Of a stretch of 64,000 nt of DNA, positions 32,821 through 41,108 are shown in pieces. Source of the DNA: Pseudokineococcus lusitanus (GTDB taxonomy: Bacteria; Actinomycetota; Actinomycetes; Actinomycetales; Quadrisphaeraceae); assembly GCF_003751265.1 (NCBI RefSeq), contig NZ_RJKN01000007.1, forward strand, positions 170,748-234,747, read 5' to 3'. The stretch's first letter is position 1. Each line of letters starts with the position of its first letter. The notes under the pieces are model-generated. The model did not search any database and was not told where the DNA came from. It was given only the letters and a program-made list of their open reading frames with translations. Both the position numbers and the translations under genes were made by a program.

Positions 32821-34700
32821 CGGTCCGCCTCGGCGTTGACGAGCGGGTCGTTGGAGTACTCGGGCGGCACGACCTCGGGCGCCGCGGCGCGGCGGGCCTG
32901 CGGGGCGGGCGCGAAGACCGGGTCGGGCGGGGCCGCGCGGTGGTGCTCGGGGTAGCGGTCCTGGTAGTCGACGGCGGCCTGGACGATCGTCGCCTCGGAG
33001 AAGCGCGGGCCCCACAGCGCCGCGTTGACCGGCAGCCGCGTGAAGCGCCCGAGGCCGACGGGGAAGGTGACCATCGGCCACCCGAGGGCGTTGGGCAGCT
33101 GGAACCAGCGGCGGTAGTTGGGCAGCTGCGAGCCGCCGCCGAACCGGGGACCGACGTGGTCGCCGATCGGCAGCACGAGCATGACGTCGACGTCCGCCGC
33201 GTCGAGGGCGTCCTGGTAGTTGGCCTGCAGCCGGCGGCGCCGGCGCTCGCCCTCCGCGCGGACGGCGTTCGTGATGCCGCCGCCGAGCGCCGACGCCGCC
33301 TCCCACGTGCGCTCCGTCGTCCCGGGGCGGACCCGGCCGTACTGCGCGAGCAGTGCGGCGGCCTGGTCGGCGGGCCGCGTGGCGGCGAAGTCGCGGACGG
33401 CGTCCCAGTAGCGGATCTCGTAGCGGTTGGACTGCACGACGGCGGACAGCGCCGTGACGGCCGTGCCGTCGGAGACCCCCAGCACGTCGGGGGAGCGGAA
33501 GTACGGGTCCTGCGCGGGGTCGGTGACGTCGAGGCCGGGGAACTCGGTGACCGTGGCGCCCATGACGCGCAGCTGGCGGACCAGCCGGCGCCAGACGTCG
33601 GCGTGGTCGCGGCCGTAGGTCGACTGCGGCGGCGTCCCGATCGGTGCGGCCGTCATCCAGTCGGTCTGCGGCACCCCGATGCGCAGGCCGGCGAGCGGCC
33701 GGGCGCCGCCGCGGGGCGAGAGCGGCACCTCGGGGAAGGGCATCGGGGCGGAGAGCGTGAGCGGGTCACCGGACTGGTCGACACCCGCGATGGCGTTCAT
33801 GACGAGGACGCTGTCGCGGACCGAGCGCGTGATGGGCCCGACGACGTCGACGCCCGGCGAGAGCGGCATGACGCCCGCGACGGAGGCGGCGCCCAGCGAG
33901 GGCTTGATGGCGCTCGCCCCGTTGGCGGCCGCCGGCATGATGATCGACCCGCCGGTCTCCTCGCCGATCGCCGCGGCGCACAGGCGGGCCACGGGGGCGA
34001 CGCCGGAGCCCTGGCTCGACCCGCCGGGGACCCGCGCCGGGTCCCAGGCGTTGCCGGCGAAGGTCCCCGCGATACTGCCGGAGAACGCCGACGCGATGGT
34101 GTGGCCGAGCAGGACGGCGCCCTGCTCGCGGAGGCGGGCGACGACCGTCGCGTCGCGGAGGGCGACGTTGCCGGCAAAGGCGAGCGTGCCGTTGCGGGCC
34201 TCCCGCCCCTCGACGCCGACGGAGTCCTTGATGCCGAAGGGGATGCCGCACAGCGGGGGCACGACCTCCCCGCTCGTGCGGGCCGCGCGGAAGCGGGCGT
34301 CGGCGGCCTCGGCGGCCGCGCGGGCGCCGGTGCGGTCGACGCGGACGAAGGCGTTGTAGCCGCCGTTGTCGCCGTAGACCTCGAAGGGCCCGTTGAGGGC
34401 GTCGATGCGGGCCAGGTACGCGTCGAGCACCTGGACGGCGGTGACGTCGCCGCGGCGCAGGAGGACGGCGAGCTCGACGACCTCGTGGTCGACGAGGCGG
34501 TCGCGCCGCGCCGGGGCGGGCAGGTCGCGCAGCGCGCGGTCCAGCTCGGCGGTCGTGGCGGCGGCCGGGCGGGCACGCAGCGTGCTCGCGACGGCGACGC
34601 CGAGGGCGGCGCCGAGGCCGACCACGGTGCGCCGGGACGGGCCGGCAGAGGTCTCGGCGGACGCCGCGGTGGCGGCGCCGTGCGGGGCGGTGGTGGTCAC
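32817..34700 (-). CDS. Tat-exported amidase signature family protein
   Basis: 627 residues from GTG 34700 with AGGAGAG upstream. A twin-arginine signal (PSRRTVVGLGAALGVAVAST ... ARPAAA) predicts folded export. The Ser-Ser-Lys triad is intact: Lys in GIPFGIKDSVG, the cis-Ser in VPGGSSQGSG and the nucleophile in EETGGSIIMPAA. It hydrolyses an amide outside the membrane. The C-terminal 150 residues are rich in Pro and Arg. The substrate is not visible. It is divergent from rtcB. Confidence 0.9.
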   Translation of the reverse strand: MTTTAPHGAATAASAETSAGPSRRTVVGLGAALGVAVASTLRARPAAATTAELDRALRDLPAPARRDRLVDHEVVELAVLLRRGDVTAVQVLDAYLARIDALNGPFEVYGDNGGYNAFVRVDRTGARAAAEAADARFRAARTSGEVVPPLCGIPFGIKDSVGVEGREARNGTLAFAGNVALRDATVVARLREQGAVLLGHTIASAFSGSIAGTFAGNAWDPARVPGGSSQGSGVAPVARLCAAAIGEETGGSIIMPAAANGASAIKPSLGAASVAGVMPLSPGVDVVGPITRSVRDSVLVMNAIAGVDQSGDPLTLSAPMPFPEVPLSPRGGARPLAGLRIGVPQTDWMTAAPIGTPPQSTYGRDHADVWRRLVRQLRVMGATVTEFPGLDVTDPAQDPYFRSPDVLGVSDGTAVTALSAVVQSNRYEIRYWDAVRDFAATRPADQAAALLAQYGRVRPGTTERTWEAASALGGGITNAVRAEGERRRRRLQANYQDALDAADVDVMLVLPIGDHVGPRFGGGSQLPNYRRWFQLPNALGWPMVTFPVGLGRFTRLPVNAALWGPRFSEATIVQAAVDYQDRYPEHHRAAPPDPVFAPAPQARRAAAPEVVPPEYSNDPLVNAEADR

Positions 34701-34931
34701 CTGGGGCTCTCCTCGGAGGACGGTCGTTGCGGTGGGGGGAGCCTGCCCCGGGCACGCATCTCCTGGGTCGTCCGTGGACGAACTGGGGCACACCTGTTCT
34801 CGGACCCGGAAATGCAGGTGACGGCAGCGGCCGGGCTCGGCGAGGGTGGCCGCGGCCGCCGCCCCGGCGTGCCGTGCGCAGAGGTCCCGGTGACCTCGGC
34901 GACCCCACCACCACCACGAGAGAGCAGACCC

Positions 34932-36125
34932 ATGCCCACCGACGGCCGGCCCGACCGGCTCTCCCCGCACCTGCTGAGCTGGGCGTCGATCCTCGACGAC
35001 GCCACCCGCGAGCAGGCGCTCACGACGGCGACCATGCCGTTCGTCCACCCGCACGTGGCCCTCATGCCCGACGCGCACCTCGGCAAGGGGGCGACGGTCG
35101 GCTCCGTCATCCCCACCGACGGCGCGATCATCCCCGCCGCCGTCGGCGTCGACATCGGCTGCGGGATGCTCGCCGTCCGGACGCCGTACGACGTCGAGGC
35201 GCTGCGCCGCACCGACCTCCGGGCGCTGCACGCCGGCATCAGCCGCCGCGTGCCGCTGTCGGCGGGCGGGCGCAACCGCGGGGTGGAGGCGACCGCGGAG
35301 CCTCGTGTCGCGGAGCTGCGGGAGATGCCCGGCGCGGAGCAGGCGGACGAGGTCTCGCGGCGCTGGGAGCGGCAGCTGGGCACCCTCGGCTCGGGCAACC
35401 ACTTCGTCGAGGTCTCCTCCGACGAGCTCGGCCGGGTGTGGCTGTTCCTCCACTCCGGCTCGCGCGGCGTGGGGAACCAGCTGGCGCAGCGGCACATCCG
35501 GGTGGCGCAGGAGCAGGCGGCACGGCGGTTCTACGACCTGCCGGACCGCGACCTCGCCTACCTCGTGGAGGGGGAGCCGGAGTTCGACGCCTACGTCGAG
35601 GCCCTCCTGTGGGCGCAGCGCTTCGCCGCCCTCAACCGCGAGGAGATGATGGACCGCGTCGTCGCCGCGCTCGCCGAGGCCCTCGGCCTGGGCGGGCCGG
35701 AGGACGTCGTCCGCGAGGAGACGATCGGCTGCCACCACAACTACACCGCCCGCGAGACCCACTACGGGCGTGAGGTGTGGTTGTCCCGCAAGGGCGCCAT
35801 CAGCGCCCGCGAGGGCGAGCTCGGCCTCGTGCCGGGGTCGATGGGCGACGCGTCCTACGTCGTCGTGGGCCGGGGCGACCCCGTCGCCCTGCACTCGTCG
35901 CCGCACGGTGCCGGGCGGGCCTGGTCCCGCTCGGCGGCGCGCAAGCGCTTCTCGCGCAGCGACCTCGACGCCCGCATGGGCGACGTGGTCTGGGGCGAGT
36001 CCGACGCCTTCCTCGACGAGCACCCCGAGGCGTACAAGGCCATCGACGTCGTCATGGCCGACGCCGCCCGGCTCGTCGACGTCCGCCACACGCTGCGGCA
36101 GGTGGTGAACGTCAAGGGCGACTGA
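34932..36125 (+). CDS. rtcB: RNA-splicing ligase RtcB
   Basis: 397 residues from ATG 34932. It joins RNA 2',3'-cyclic phosphate (3'-phosphate) and 5'-OH ends using GTP and Mn2+. Signatures: MPDAHLGKGATVGSVIP, VGVDIGCGMLAVRT (Mn-binding Asp and Cys77), LGSGNHFVEV, FLHSGSRGVGNQLA, GCHHNYTARETH and VPGSMGDASYVVVG with the guanylylated His in the C-terminal part. Short-form bacterial RtcB. No RtcA, archease or RtcR nearby. It is convergent with the five-gene PH-like array, sharing a hairpin at their ends. Confidence 0.95.
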   Translation: MPTDGRPDRLSPHLLSWASILDDATREQALTTATMPFVHPHVALMPDAHLGKGATVGSVIPTDGAIIPAAVGVDIGCGMLAVRTPYDVEALRRTDLRALHAGISRRVPLSAGGRNRGVEATAEPRVAELREMPGAEQADEVSRRWERQLGTLGSGNHFVEVSSDELGRVWLFLHSGSRGVGNQLAQRHIRVAQEQAARRFYDLPDRDLAYLVEGEPEFDAYVEALLWAQRFAALNREEMMDRVVAALAEALGLGGPEDVVREETIGCHHNYTARETHYGREVWLSRKGAISAREGELGLVPGSMGDASYVVVGRGDPVALHSSPHGAGRAWSRSAARKRFSRSDLDARMGDVVWGESDAFLDEHPEAYKAIDVVMADAARLVDVRHTLRQVVNVKGD

Positions 36126-36136
36126 GGTCGCGCGTC

Positions 36137-36190
36137 GAGACCGACGAACGGCAGGTCCCCGGGGACGGGTCCCTGCCGTTCGTCAGTCTC
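36137..36190. terminator. hairpin between rtcB and the convergent PH-like gene E
   Basis: GACGAACGGCAGG (36143-36155) pairs perfectly with 36172-36184, extended by GAGAC/GTCTC after one mismatch. The right arm contains the stop codon and last codons of the convergent gene, so RNA from either side can fold here. No T-tract. Confidence 0.7.
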
Positions 36191-36638
36191 GCGAGCCCTC
36201 GGGCTCGGCCCTCGCCTCGGACAGCGCGGCCGCGAGGCGGACGACGTCGTCGGGCGCCATGCCGCGCAGCTCGAGGACACGTCCGTCGACGAGCCGGGCG
36301 ATACCCAGGTCCCGCCAGCGCCCAGGAGGTTCGACGGCGAGGACCTCGTCCCACGTCACCCAATGGCCACGCACCAGGCCGTTGCGCTTTCTGAGGGCGC
36401 GCTCCGCCACATCGATGCCCCGGGGATGCAAGGTGACCGACGGTAGAAGACCGGCCAGGCCGGGGAGCATCGTCCAGGTCGAGGTCACGGCCGCCGTGAC
36501 GACGATGCCGGCGACGACGAGCGCGCTAATGAAGAGAAGGACGACAGCTGCGGCTCTCTTGCGACCGTCGCGCGGCAACCACCGTTCCCGGTAGGCGCGC
36601 CGCACGTCCCTCGGCACCGTCACGGCGGCTCGTGTCAC
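36183..36638 (-). CDS. PH-like membrane protein, array member E (most divergent)
   Basis: 151 residues from GTG 36638, overlapping the stop of member D (GTGA). Two hydrophobic stretches at roughly residues 30-48 and 52-68, then a cytoplasmic beta-rich domain: SVTLHPRGIDVAERALRKRN ... HWVTWDEVLAV ... LVDGRVLELRGMAPDDVVRLAAAL. That pattern (strands, a W-D-E/D turn, a DGR hairpin and a C-terminal helix) resembles a bacterial PH domain. The N-terminal 'DL-GL-Y' segment of its paralogs is missing. Base composition is noticeably lower in G/C than the other four. Confidence 0.7.
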   Translation of the reverse strand: MTRAAVTVPRDVRRAYRERWLPRDGRKRAAAVVLLFISALVVAGIVVTAAVTSTWTMLPGLAGLLPSVTLHPRGIDVAERALRKRNGLVRGHWVTWDEVLAVEPPGRWRDLGIARLVDGRVLELRGMAPDDVVRLAAALSEARAEPEGSRD

Positions 36639-37123
36639 GACGCCCCCTCCCTAGCGCCGTGCTCTCGCCGCCGCGCCTCCTCGATCGCCGCCCCCAGCCG
36701 CTCGACGTGCTCGGCCGGCACGTTCGGCAGCGGCACCGTGGTGCCGTCGGCGAGGTGGGCGCGGCCGCCGTCGCCGAAGGCGGTGGGCGGCACGAGCTCC
36801 CGCACGTCGTCCCACGGCACGACCCGACGCCGTCCCGCGGGGCGGACGTCGAGGTGGGTGGGGGAGACCCGCGTCGTCCGGTCGAGCGCGCGGGCCAGCA
36901 TCTCCCCGCCGAGGCCGAAGACGGCCAGCGGCACGAGGTGGGCCAGCTGCCCGGGCCCGAAGACGGCGAAGAGACCGAGCGCGACGAGGCCTCCGACGAC
37001 GAGCGTCCGCAGCGCTTGGCGACCGCCGGGGGTGAGCAGCGGCGGGAGGCCCTCGGAGTGGTACGTCGCGTCGAGCCCGGAGGTGTCGATGCGCAGGCCC
37101 TCGCCGCCGTCCGCCCCCGCCAC
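36635..37123 (-). CDS. PH-like membrane protein, array member D
   Basis: 162 residues from GTG 37123, chosen because CAGGGT ends seven bases before it and the length then matches its paralogs; GTG 37180 would add 19 residues. LRIDTSGLDATYHS is the shared N-terminal strand. Two hydrophobic segments (TLVVGGLVALGLFAVFGPG; HLVPLAVFGLGGEML) precede the tail TRVSPTHLDVRPAG ... VVPWDDVRELVPP ... LADGTTVPLPNVPAEHVERL. Position of the paralogs' GM in the GMP motif is NV here. Function unknown. Confidence 0.7.
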   Translation of the reverse strand: MAGADGGEGLRIDTSGLDATYHSEGLPPLLTPGGRQALRTLVVGGLVALGLFAVFGPGQLAHLVPLAVFGLGGEMLARALDRTTRVSPTHLDVRPAGRRRVVPWDDVRELVPPTAFGDGGRAHLADGTTVPLPNVPAEHVERLGAAIEEARRREHGAREGAS

Positions 37124-37283
37124 GGACGAGACCCTGCCGTGGACGGCGTGCTCCCGCAGCCGCTCCGGAGGTCCTGCCACCCGATCGTGTCGGGGTACCG
37201 AGTGTCACGGAGCGCCCGCCGAGTGCTGCGAAGCGGTCGTCGGGGAGCCTGTCGGAGCGACCACGTCGCGGCACTCGCCGGCG

Positions 37284-37742
37284 TCAACCGTTCGCGGCGG
37301 CACGGGCCCGCTCCAGCGCCTCCGCGAGCCGGTCGACCTCGTCGGCCGGCATCCCGTGCAGCCGGAGGCGGCGCCCGTCACCGAGGACCGCGCGGCCAGG
37401 GACCGCCCGTCCCGGCCGGCAGGTGATCTCGCGGACGAACCACCACCGGTAGCGGTCACCGCGGCCGATCCCGCCGTCCTTGACCTCGGGCACCTCCGGC
37501 TCCAGGCGGGTCCGCGCGCACCACCGCGGGTGGTCGGTCATCCACCTCAGGAAGGCGACCAGGCCCACCACCCCGAGCACCCGGACGACGGCCTCTGCCC
37601 CGCCCCACCACGCGGCCACGCCGCACGCGACGGCGACGAGGCCCAGCGCCACGGCGCGGAACCCGAGCCGCGCCCGCTCGCGCAGCGGGCGCGGGTCCCG
37701 GACGTCGTACTCCGCCCGAAGACCGGTGAGGTCGACCGTCAT
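37284..37742 (-). CDS. PH-like membrane protein, array member C
   Basis: 152 residues from ATG 37742. N-terminal MTVDLTGLRAEYDV, two hydrophobic segments (AVALGLVAVACGVAAWWGGAE..; VVRVLGVVGLVAFL), then the tail: WWFVREITCRPGR ... LGDGRRLRLHGMPADEVDRLAEAL. It has a Trp/Arg-rich basic loop (DRYRWWFVREITCRPGRAVP) where others have 'ELPW'. No Shine-Dalgarno is seen before the ATG. A 160-base space (37124-37283) to member D holds no gene. Confidence 0.68.
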   Translation of the reverse strand: MTVDLTGLRAEYDVRDPRPLRERARLGFRAVALGLVAVACGVAAWWGGAEAVVRVLGVVGLVAFLRWMTDHPRWCARTRLEPEVPEVKDGGIGRGDRYRWWFVREITCRPGRAVPGRAVLGDGRRLRLHGMPADEVDRLAEALERARAAANG

Positions 37743-37795
37743 CGGCGTCGGGACGAGCTCGTCGGGCCGACCGCGGTCCGGGCGCCGGGGCCGCG

Positions 37796-38278
37796 TCACC
37801 GGCCGTCCGCCGCCGCGGCCCGGGCGCGGTCGAGCGCCTCGGCGAGCCGGACCACGTCGTCGGCCGGCATCCCGACGAGCCGGAGCCGGCGCCCGTCCCG
37901 CAGGTGCACCTCGCCCGGCGCCCGCTTCTGCGCCCGGCGGGCGGTGACGACGAGCACGTCGGCCCACGGCAGCTCCTCCTTGGACCAGAGCTGCTCCCGG
38001 AGATGCAGCTCCGTGGGTGTCAGGCGCGTGTGCGGGTGACGCCCGGACCGACCGAGGTAGATGCCGAGGGCGAAGCAGAAGAGGGGCGTCGTGATGAGCG
38101 GGAGCAAGCGGAAGAGCGGCTCCCCGAGCACCCCGACGACGACCACGGCGTAGGCCACGACGAGGACGACGCCGGCACCGACCAGCGCGTAGACCCGCCG
38201 GCGGGGCATGGCCGGTACCTCCTGTCCGGCGTCGTAGCGCTCGCGCAGCCCTGTCAGGTCGACGCGGAGCGGGGGCAC
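37796..38278 (-). CDS. PH-like membrane protein, array member B
   Basis: 160 residues from GTG 38278; CAGGCT (38286-38291) ends seven bases before, so its message may be leaderless. LRVDLTGLRERYDAG opens the protein. Two membrane helices (VYALVGAGVVLVVAYAVVVVGVL; LLPLITTPLFCFALGIYLG) are followed by TRLTPTELHLREQLWSKEELPWADVLVVTA and LRDGRRLRLVGMPADDVVRLAEAL. This is the cleanest copy of the shared plan. Confidence 0.72.
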   Translation of the reverse strand: MPPLRVDLTGLRERYDAGQEVPAMPRRRVYALVGAGVVLVVAYAVVVVGVLGEPLFRLLPLITTPLFCFALGIYLGRSGRHPHTRLTPTELHLREQLWSKEELPWADVLVVTARRAQKRAPGEVHLRDGRRLRLVGMPADDVVRLAEALDRARAAAADGR

Positions 38279-38330
38279 GCCCGTCAGCCTGCCGGGCTGC
38301 CCCTGCCGAGGACGGTCGTCGGACCGCGGG

Positions 38331-38813
38331 TCACCCGTCCGTGTCCTCCGCGGCGCGCCCCTCCTCGAGCCGCCGGGCGAGGACCTCGACGTCGCGCTCC
38401 GGCATCCCGACCAGCGGCAGGCGTCGTCCGTCGGACAACCAGACCTCGCCGGGCGGGCGCCCGCGGCCGGCGTCCGCCGTGACGCGGTAGACCGCCCGCC
38501 ACGGCAACCACTCGGTCCTCGCGGCGGCCCCGGTCCGCAGGTGGAGACCGGTCGGCTCCAGGCGCGTGCGCGGCCGACGGTCCCCCGGTCCTCGGGTGGC
38601 CGCCGCGACGGCCAGGACAGCTGGCGTCAGCAGGGGCAGGAGCTGCAGGAGGTGGGAGTCGAGGACTCCCAGCACGAGCACCGCGGCGGCGACCGCCCAG
38701 GCGACGGCGGCCACCACGAGCAGCGCCCGCGTCCGCGTGCCCAGGACGCGGGGCGCGCGGCCCACGACGTACTCCTCGTGCAGCCCGCCGAGGTCGAGCC
38801 GCAGGGGAGCCAC
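38331..38813 (-). CDS. PH-like membrane protein, array member A
   Basis: 160 residues from GTG 38813, exactly the length of member B. The start is chosen because CAGGCT (38820-38825) ends six bases before and LRLDLGGLHEEYVV aligns with the paralogs; GTG 38867 would add 18 residues. Two helices (LLVVAAVAWAVAAAVLVLGVL; LLPLLTPAVLAVAAATRG) then TRLEPTGLHLRTGAAAR, WLPWRAVYRVTAD and LSDGRRLPLVGMPERDVEVLARRL. First gene of the array in the direction of transcription. Confidence 0.72.
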   Translation of the reverse strand: MAPLRLDLGGLHEEYVVGRAPRVLGTRTRALLVVAAVAWAVAAAVLVLGVLDSHLLQLLPLLTPAVLAVAAATRGPGDRRPRTRLEPTGLHLRTGAAARTEWLPWRAVYRVTADAGRGRPPGEVWLSDGRRLPLVGMPERDVEVLARRLEEGRAAEDTDG

Positions 38814-38896
38814 CCCGCCAGCCTGCCCGGGCGACGCGCCCGCCGGTCCCGGCGCGCCCGGCGTCACCCGTCCGTGGTCCCCGGGCCGGCGAGCGT

Positions 38897-38939
38897 GACG
38901 AAGGGCAGGTCACCGCGTCCCGGTGGCCTGCCCTCCGTC
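38897..38939 (-). terminator. hairpin downstream of the GH84 gene
   Basis: GACGAAGGGCAGG-T-CACC pairs with GGTG-G-CCTGCCCT-C-CGTC over 18 positions with two mismatches and a short loop. It lies just after the GH84 stop and before the first PH-like gene on the same strand, separating the two transcripts. No T-tract. Confidence 0.65.
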
Positions 38940-38955
38940 GCGCTCGCCGTCCCCG

Positions 38956-40953
38956 TCAGGGCGCGGGCACCACCACGAGGCCGGGGGCGTCGGCGACGAA
39001 GGTGTCGAGGACGCCGTCGGCGACCCGGACCGGGCCCTGCGGGCGGGTCGTCCCCGGGATCGTCTCGATCGCGGCGGCCCGGGCCGCCAGCGCCTCGGCC
39101 TGCGCGAAGCGGTCGGCCGCGCGGGCGTCACCGCGCAGCGCGAGCTGCAGCCCCTGCGTCGTGCGCTGCAGCGACCGGCCCCAGAGCGCCGTCGCGTCGA
39201 GCCACGGCCGCGACTGCTCGGCGAAGCGCGGGTCCACGACGCCGTCGCGGATCTGCTGCGGTGCGGCGGCGAGGTCCCCGGCGACGCCGGCGAGGTCGGC
39301 GAGGGCGGCACGGGCCTCGGCCCGCGAGCCGGAGGCGAGGGCGTCGCGGACGTCGGAGAGCTCCTCGTCGAGCCGCGGGGCCTGCGCCTGCCAGGGGATG
39401 TCGCCGAAGGTGGGCGCGAGGTGCTGGGTGTCGAAGAAGCGCAGCAGCGCCTCCGTCGTCGCGGTGTCGCCACCGGCGAGGTGGCGCGCCGCGCCGTGCC
39501 ACGCCTCGGTGGCGTCGTAGTCGCGGTCGTTCCAGGCGAACGACGCCCCGCCGAGGAGGGCGACCTCGCTCGGCGAGCTCTGGTTCATGGGGTTGAGCAC
39601 GATCCCCGCCAGCTGCTCCGAGAGCCCCGCCTGGCGGCGGTCGTAGGGCGCGAGGAGCAGCCGGCCCTCGGTCTGCCCGAAGTCGTTGACCGGGTAGTTG
39701 TCCCAGAGGAAGGTCGGGCGCCCGAAGACGTCGGCCGCGCGCTCGGCGTCGGCCACCCCGATCTGCGGCGGCACGACGTCGGTGCCCGTCCACTGGACGA
39801 CGACGCGCGGGTCGAGCAGCGTCCGCAGCCGCTCCTTGTAGGGCGAGTCGACGTTGTTGTAGTACTCGGTCGGCACCATCTGCAGCGGCTGCGTGCCCTC
39901 CAGCCCGTCGAGGTGCTCCTGCACCGCGTTGAGCAGCTCGGCCTGCACCGTGCCGGCCACCGCCTCGCCCGGGTCGCCGTAGGCGGCCTGGTCCTCGGCG
40001 CAGTTCCACTCGGTGTAGCTGATGTCGTCGAGGGCGACGTAGAAGCTCCGGGCGCCGACCGCGTGGACGCTGTCGAGCTTGGCCACGAGGGCCTCGAGGT
40101 CGCCCGGGTCGGAGTAGCAGATCGAGTTGCCCGGCGAGAGCGCGTAGGTGAGCCGCACGTGGTTGTCGTCCGCGGCCGCGACGAGCTCGCCGAGCAGGAC
40201 CAGGTCGTCGGCCGGGTGCGGCTCGCGCCACTCCTCCCGCAGGTACGGGTCGTCCTTCGGCGAGTAGATGTACGTGTTGGCCTTGACGTCACCGAGGAAG
40301 TCGAGGTGGTCCAGGCGCTCGCCGTGCGTCCACGGGGCCCCGTAGAAGCCCTCGATGCTGCCCCGCAGCGGCATGGACGGGAAGTCGCGCACCTCCACCG
40401 AGGCCACGGAGCCCCTCGACACGAGCTGCCGCAGCGTCTGCGCGGCGTAGAAGGTGCCGTCGGCGTCGTCGCCGGCGAGGACGACGAGCCCGGCGCCGTC
40501 GCGGGTGCCGCTGACGAGCGCGTAGCCCTCGGCGCGGGTCTCCTCGGGCACCTCCCCGCCGGCGGCGGCGAGGGCCTCCGCGACGGTCGGGTCGGCGGCG
40601 GGCCCGACGACGACGGTCGTCCCGCCCGCGGCGGGCGCGGCGCCGACCGGCTCGACGGCGACCCGCCGGGCGCCCGCCGCCTCCAGGGCGGCGGTGACGA
40701 CGGCGACCGTGGCGTCGTCGACGCCCTCGGCGACGAGGACCCGCGCCTGCGGGCCGACCCGCACGGGCGTGCCCGTCAGCGAGATGTCCTGCGGGACGGG
40801 GTGGACCGAGGGGAGCGTCGGCAGCGCGGGGCCGGTGGCGGCGAGCGGGGCGGCGTCGGGCGCCGGCTCGGCGCCCGAGGCGGGCGCGAGCGTGACGGCC
40901 AGCGCGAGGGCCGCGGGGACGGCGACGAGGGCGCGGGACGGTCGGTGGGCCAT
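38956..40953 (-). CDS. secreted GH84 beta-N-acetylglucosaminidase (NagJ/hyaluronidase-like)
   Basis: 665 residues, ATG with GGAGG upstream. A Sec signal (MAHRPSRALVAVPAALALAVTLAPASG-A) precedes an N-terminal GH20b-like domain (to about 175), the catalytic barrel beginning FPSMPLRGSIEGFYGAPWTHGERLDHL, and a C-terminal helical bundle. The catalytic Asp pair is in VALDDISYTEW (near residue 309). WDNYPVNDFG is another family mark. It acts by substrate-assisted hydrolysis of terminal GlcNAc, so chitin or glycoprotein scavenging outside the cell is likely. No carbohydrate-binding module or anchor is appended. A -10 TATGGT lies at 40995-41000. Confidence 0.93.
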   Translation of the reverse strand: MAHRPSRALVAVPAALALAVTLAPASGAEPAPDAAPLAATGPALPTLPSVHPVPQDISLTGTPVRVGPQARVLVAEGVDDATVAVVTAALEAAGARRVAVEPVGAAPAAGGTTVVVGPAADPTVAEALAAAGGEVPEETRAEGYALVSGTRDGAGLVVLAGDDADGTFYAAQTLRQLVSRGSVASVEVRDFPSMPLRGSIEGFYGAPWTHGERLDHLDFLGDVKANTYIYSPKDDPYLREEWREPHPADDLVLLGELVAAADDNHVRLTYALSPGNSICYSDPGDLEALVAKLDSVHAVGARSFYVALDDISYTEWNCAEDQAAYGDPGEAVAGTVQAELLNAVQEHLDGLEGTQPLQMVPTEYYNNVDSPYKERLRTLLDPRVVVQWTGTDVVPPQIGVADAERAADVFGRPTFLWDNYPVNDFGQTEGRLLLAPYDRRQAGLSEQLAGIVLNPMNQSSPSEVALLGGASFAWNDRDYDATEAWHGAARHLAGGDTATTEALLRFFDTQHLAPTFGDIPWQAQAPRLDEELSDVRDALASGSRAEARAALADLAGVAGDLAAAPQQIRDGVVDPRFAEQSRPWLDATALWGRSLQRTTQGLQLALRGDARAADRFAQAEALAARAAAIETIPGTTRPQGPVRVADGVLDTFVADAPGLVVVPAP

Positions 40954-41108
40954 GAGGACCTCCAGGGGGACGGCGGTGTCCTGCTCGTCCCTGGACCATA
41001 GGACTACGCCGACGGAACCGGGACGGACGGTGACGCACCGGGGCGATCAGCCCCCGGGCGGCCTCGACGGCGTCCGGCCTGCCCGGCCCGTTGTGCCACC
41101 ATGACGAC

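Noticed and set aside
32817..36089. Amidase extended upstream to more than 1000 residues
   Set aside because: The extension is the antisense of rtcB and has no conserved features; GTG 34700 has a ribosome site and a Tat signal directly follows.
37124..37283. A sixth array gene between members C and D
   Set aside because: No frame in this space carries the shared GMP/DGR motif or a membrane helix.
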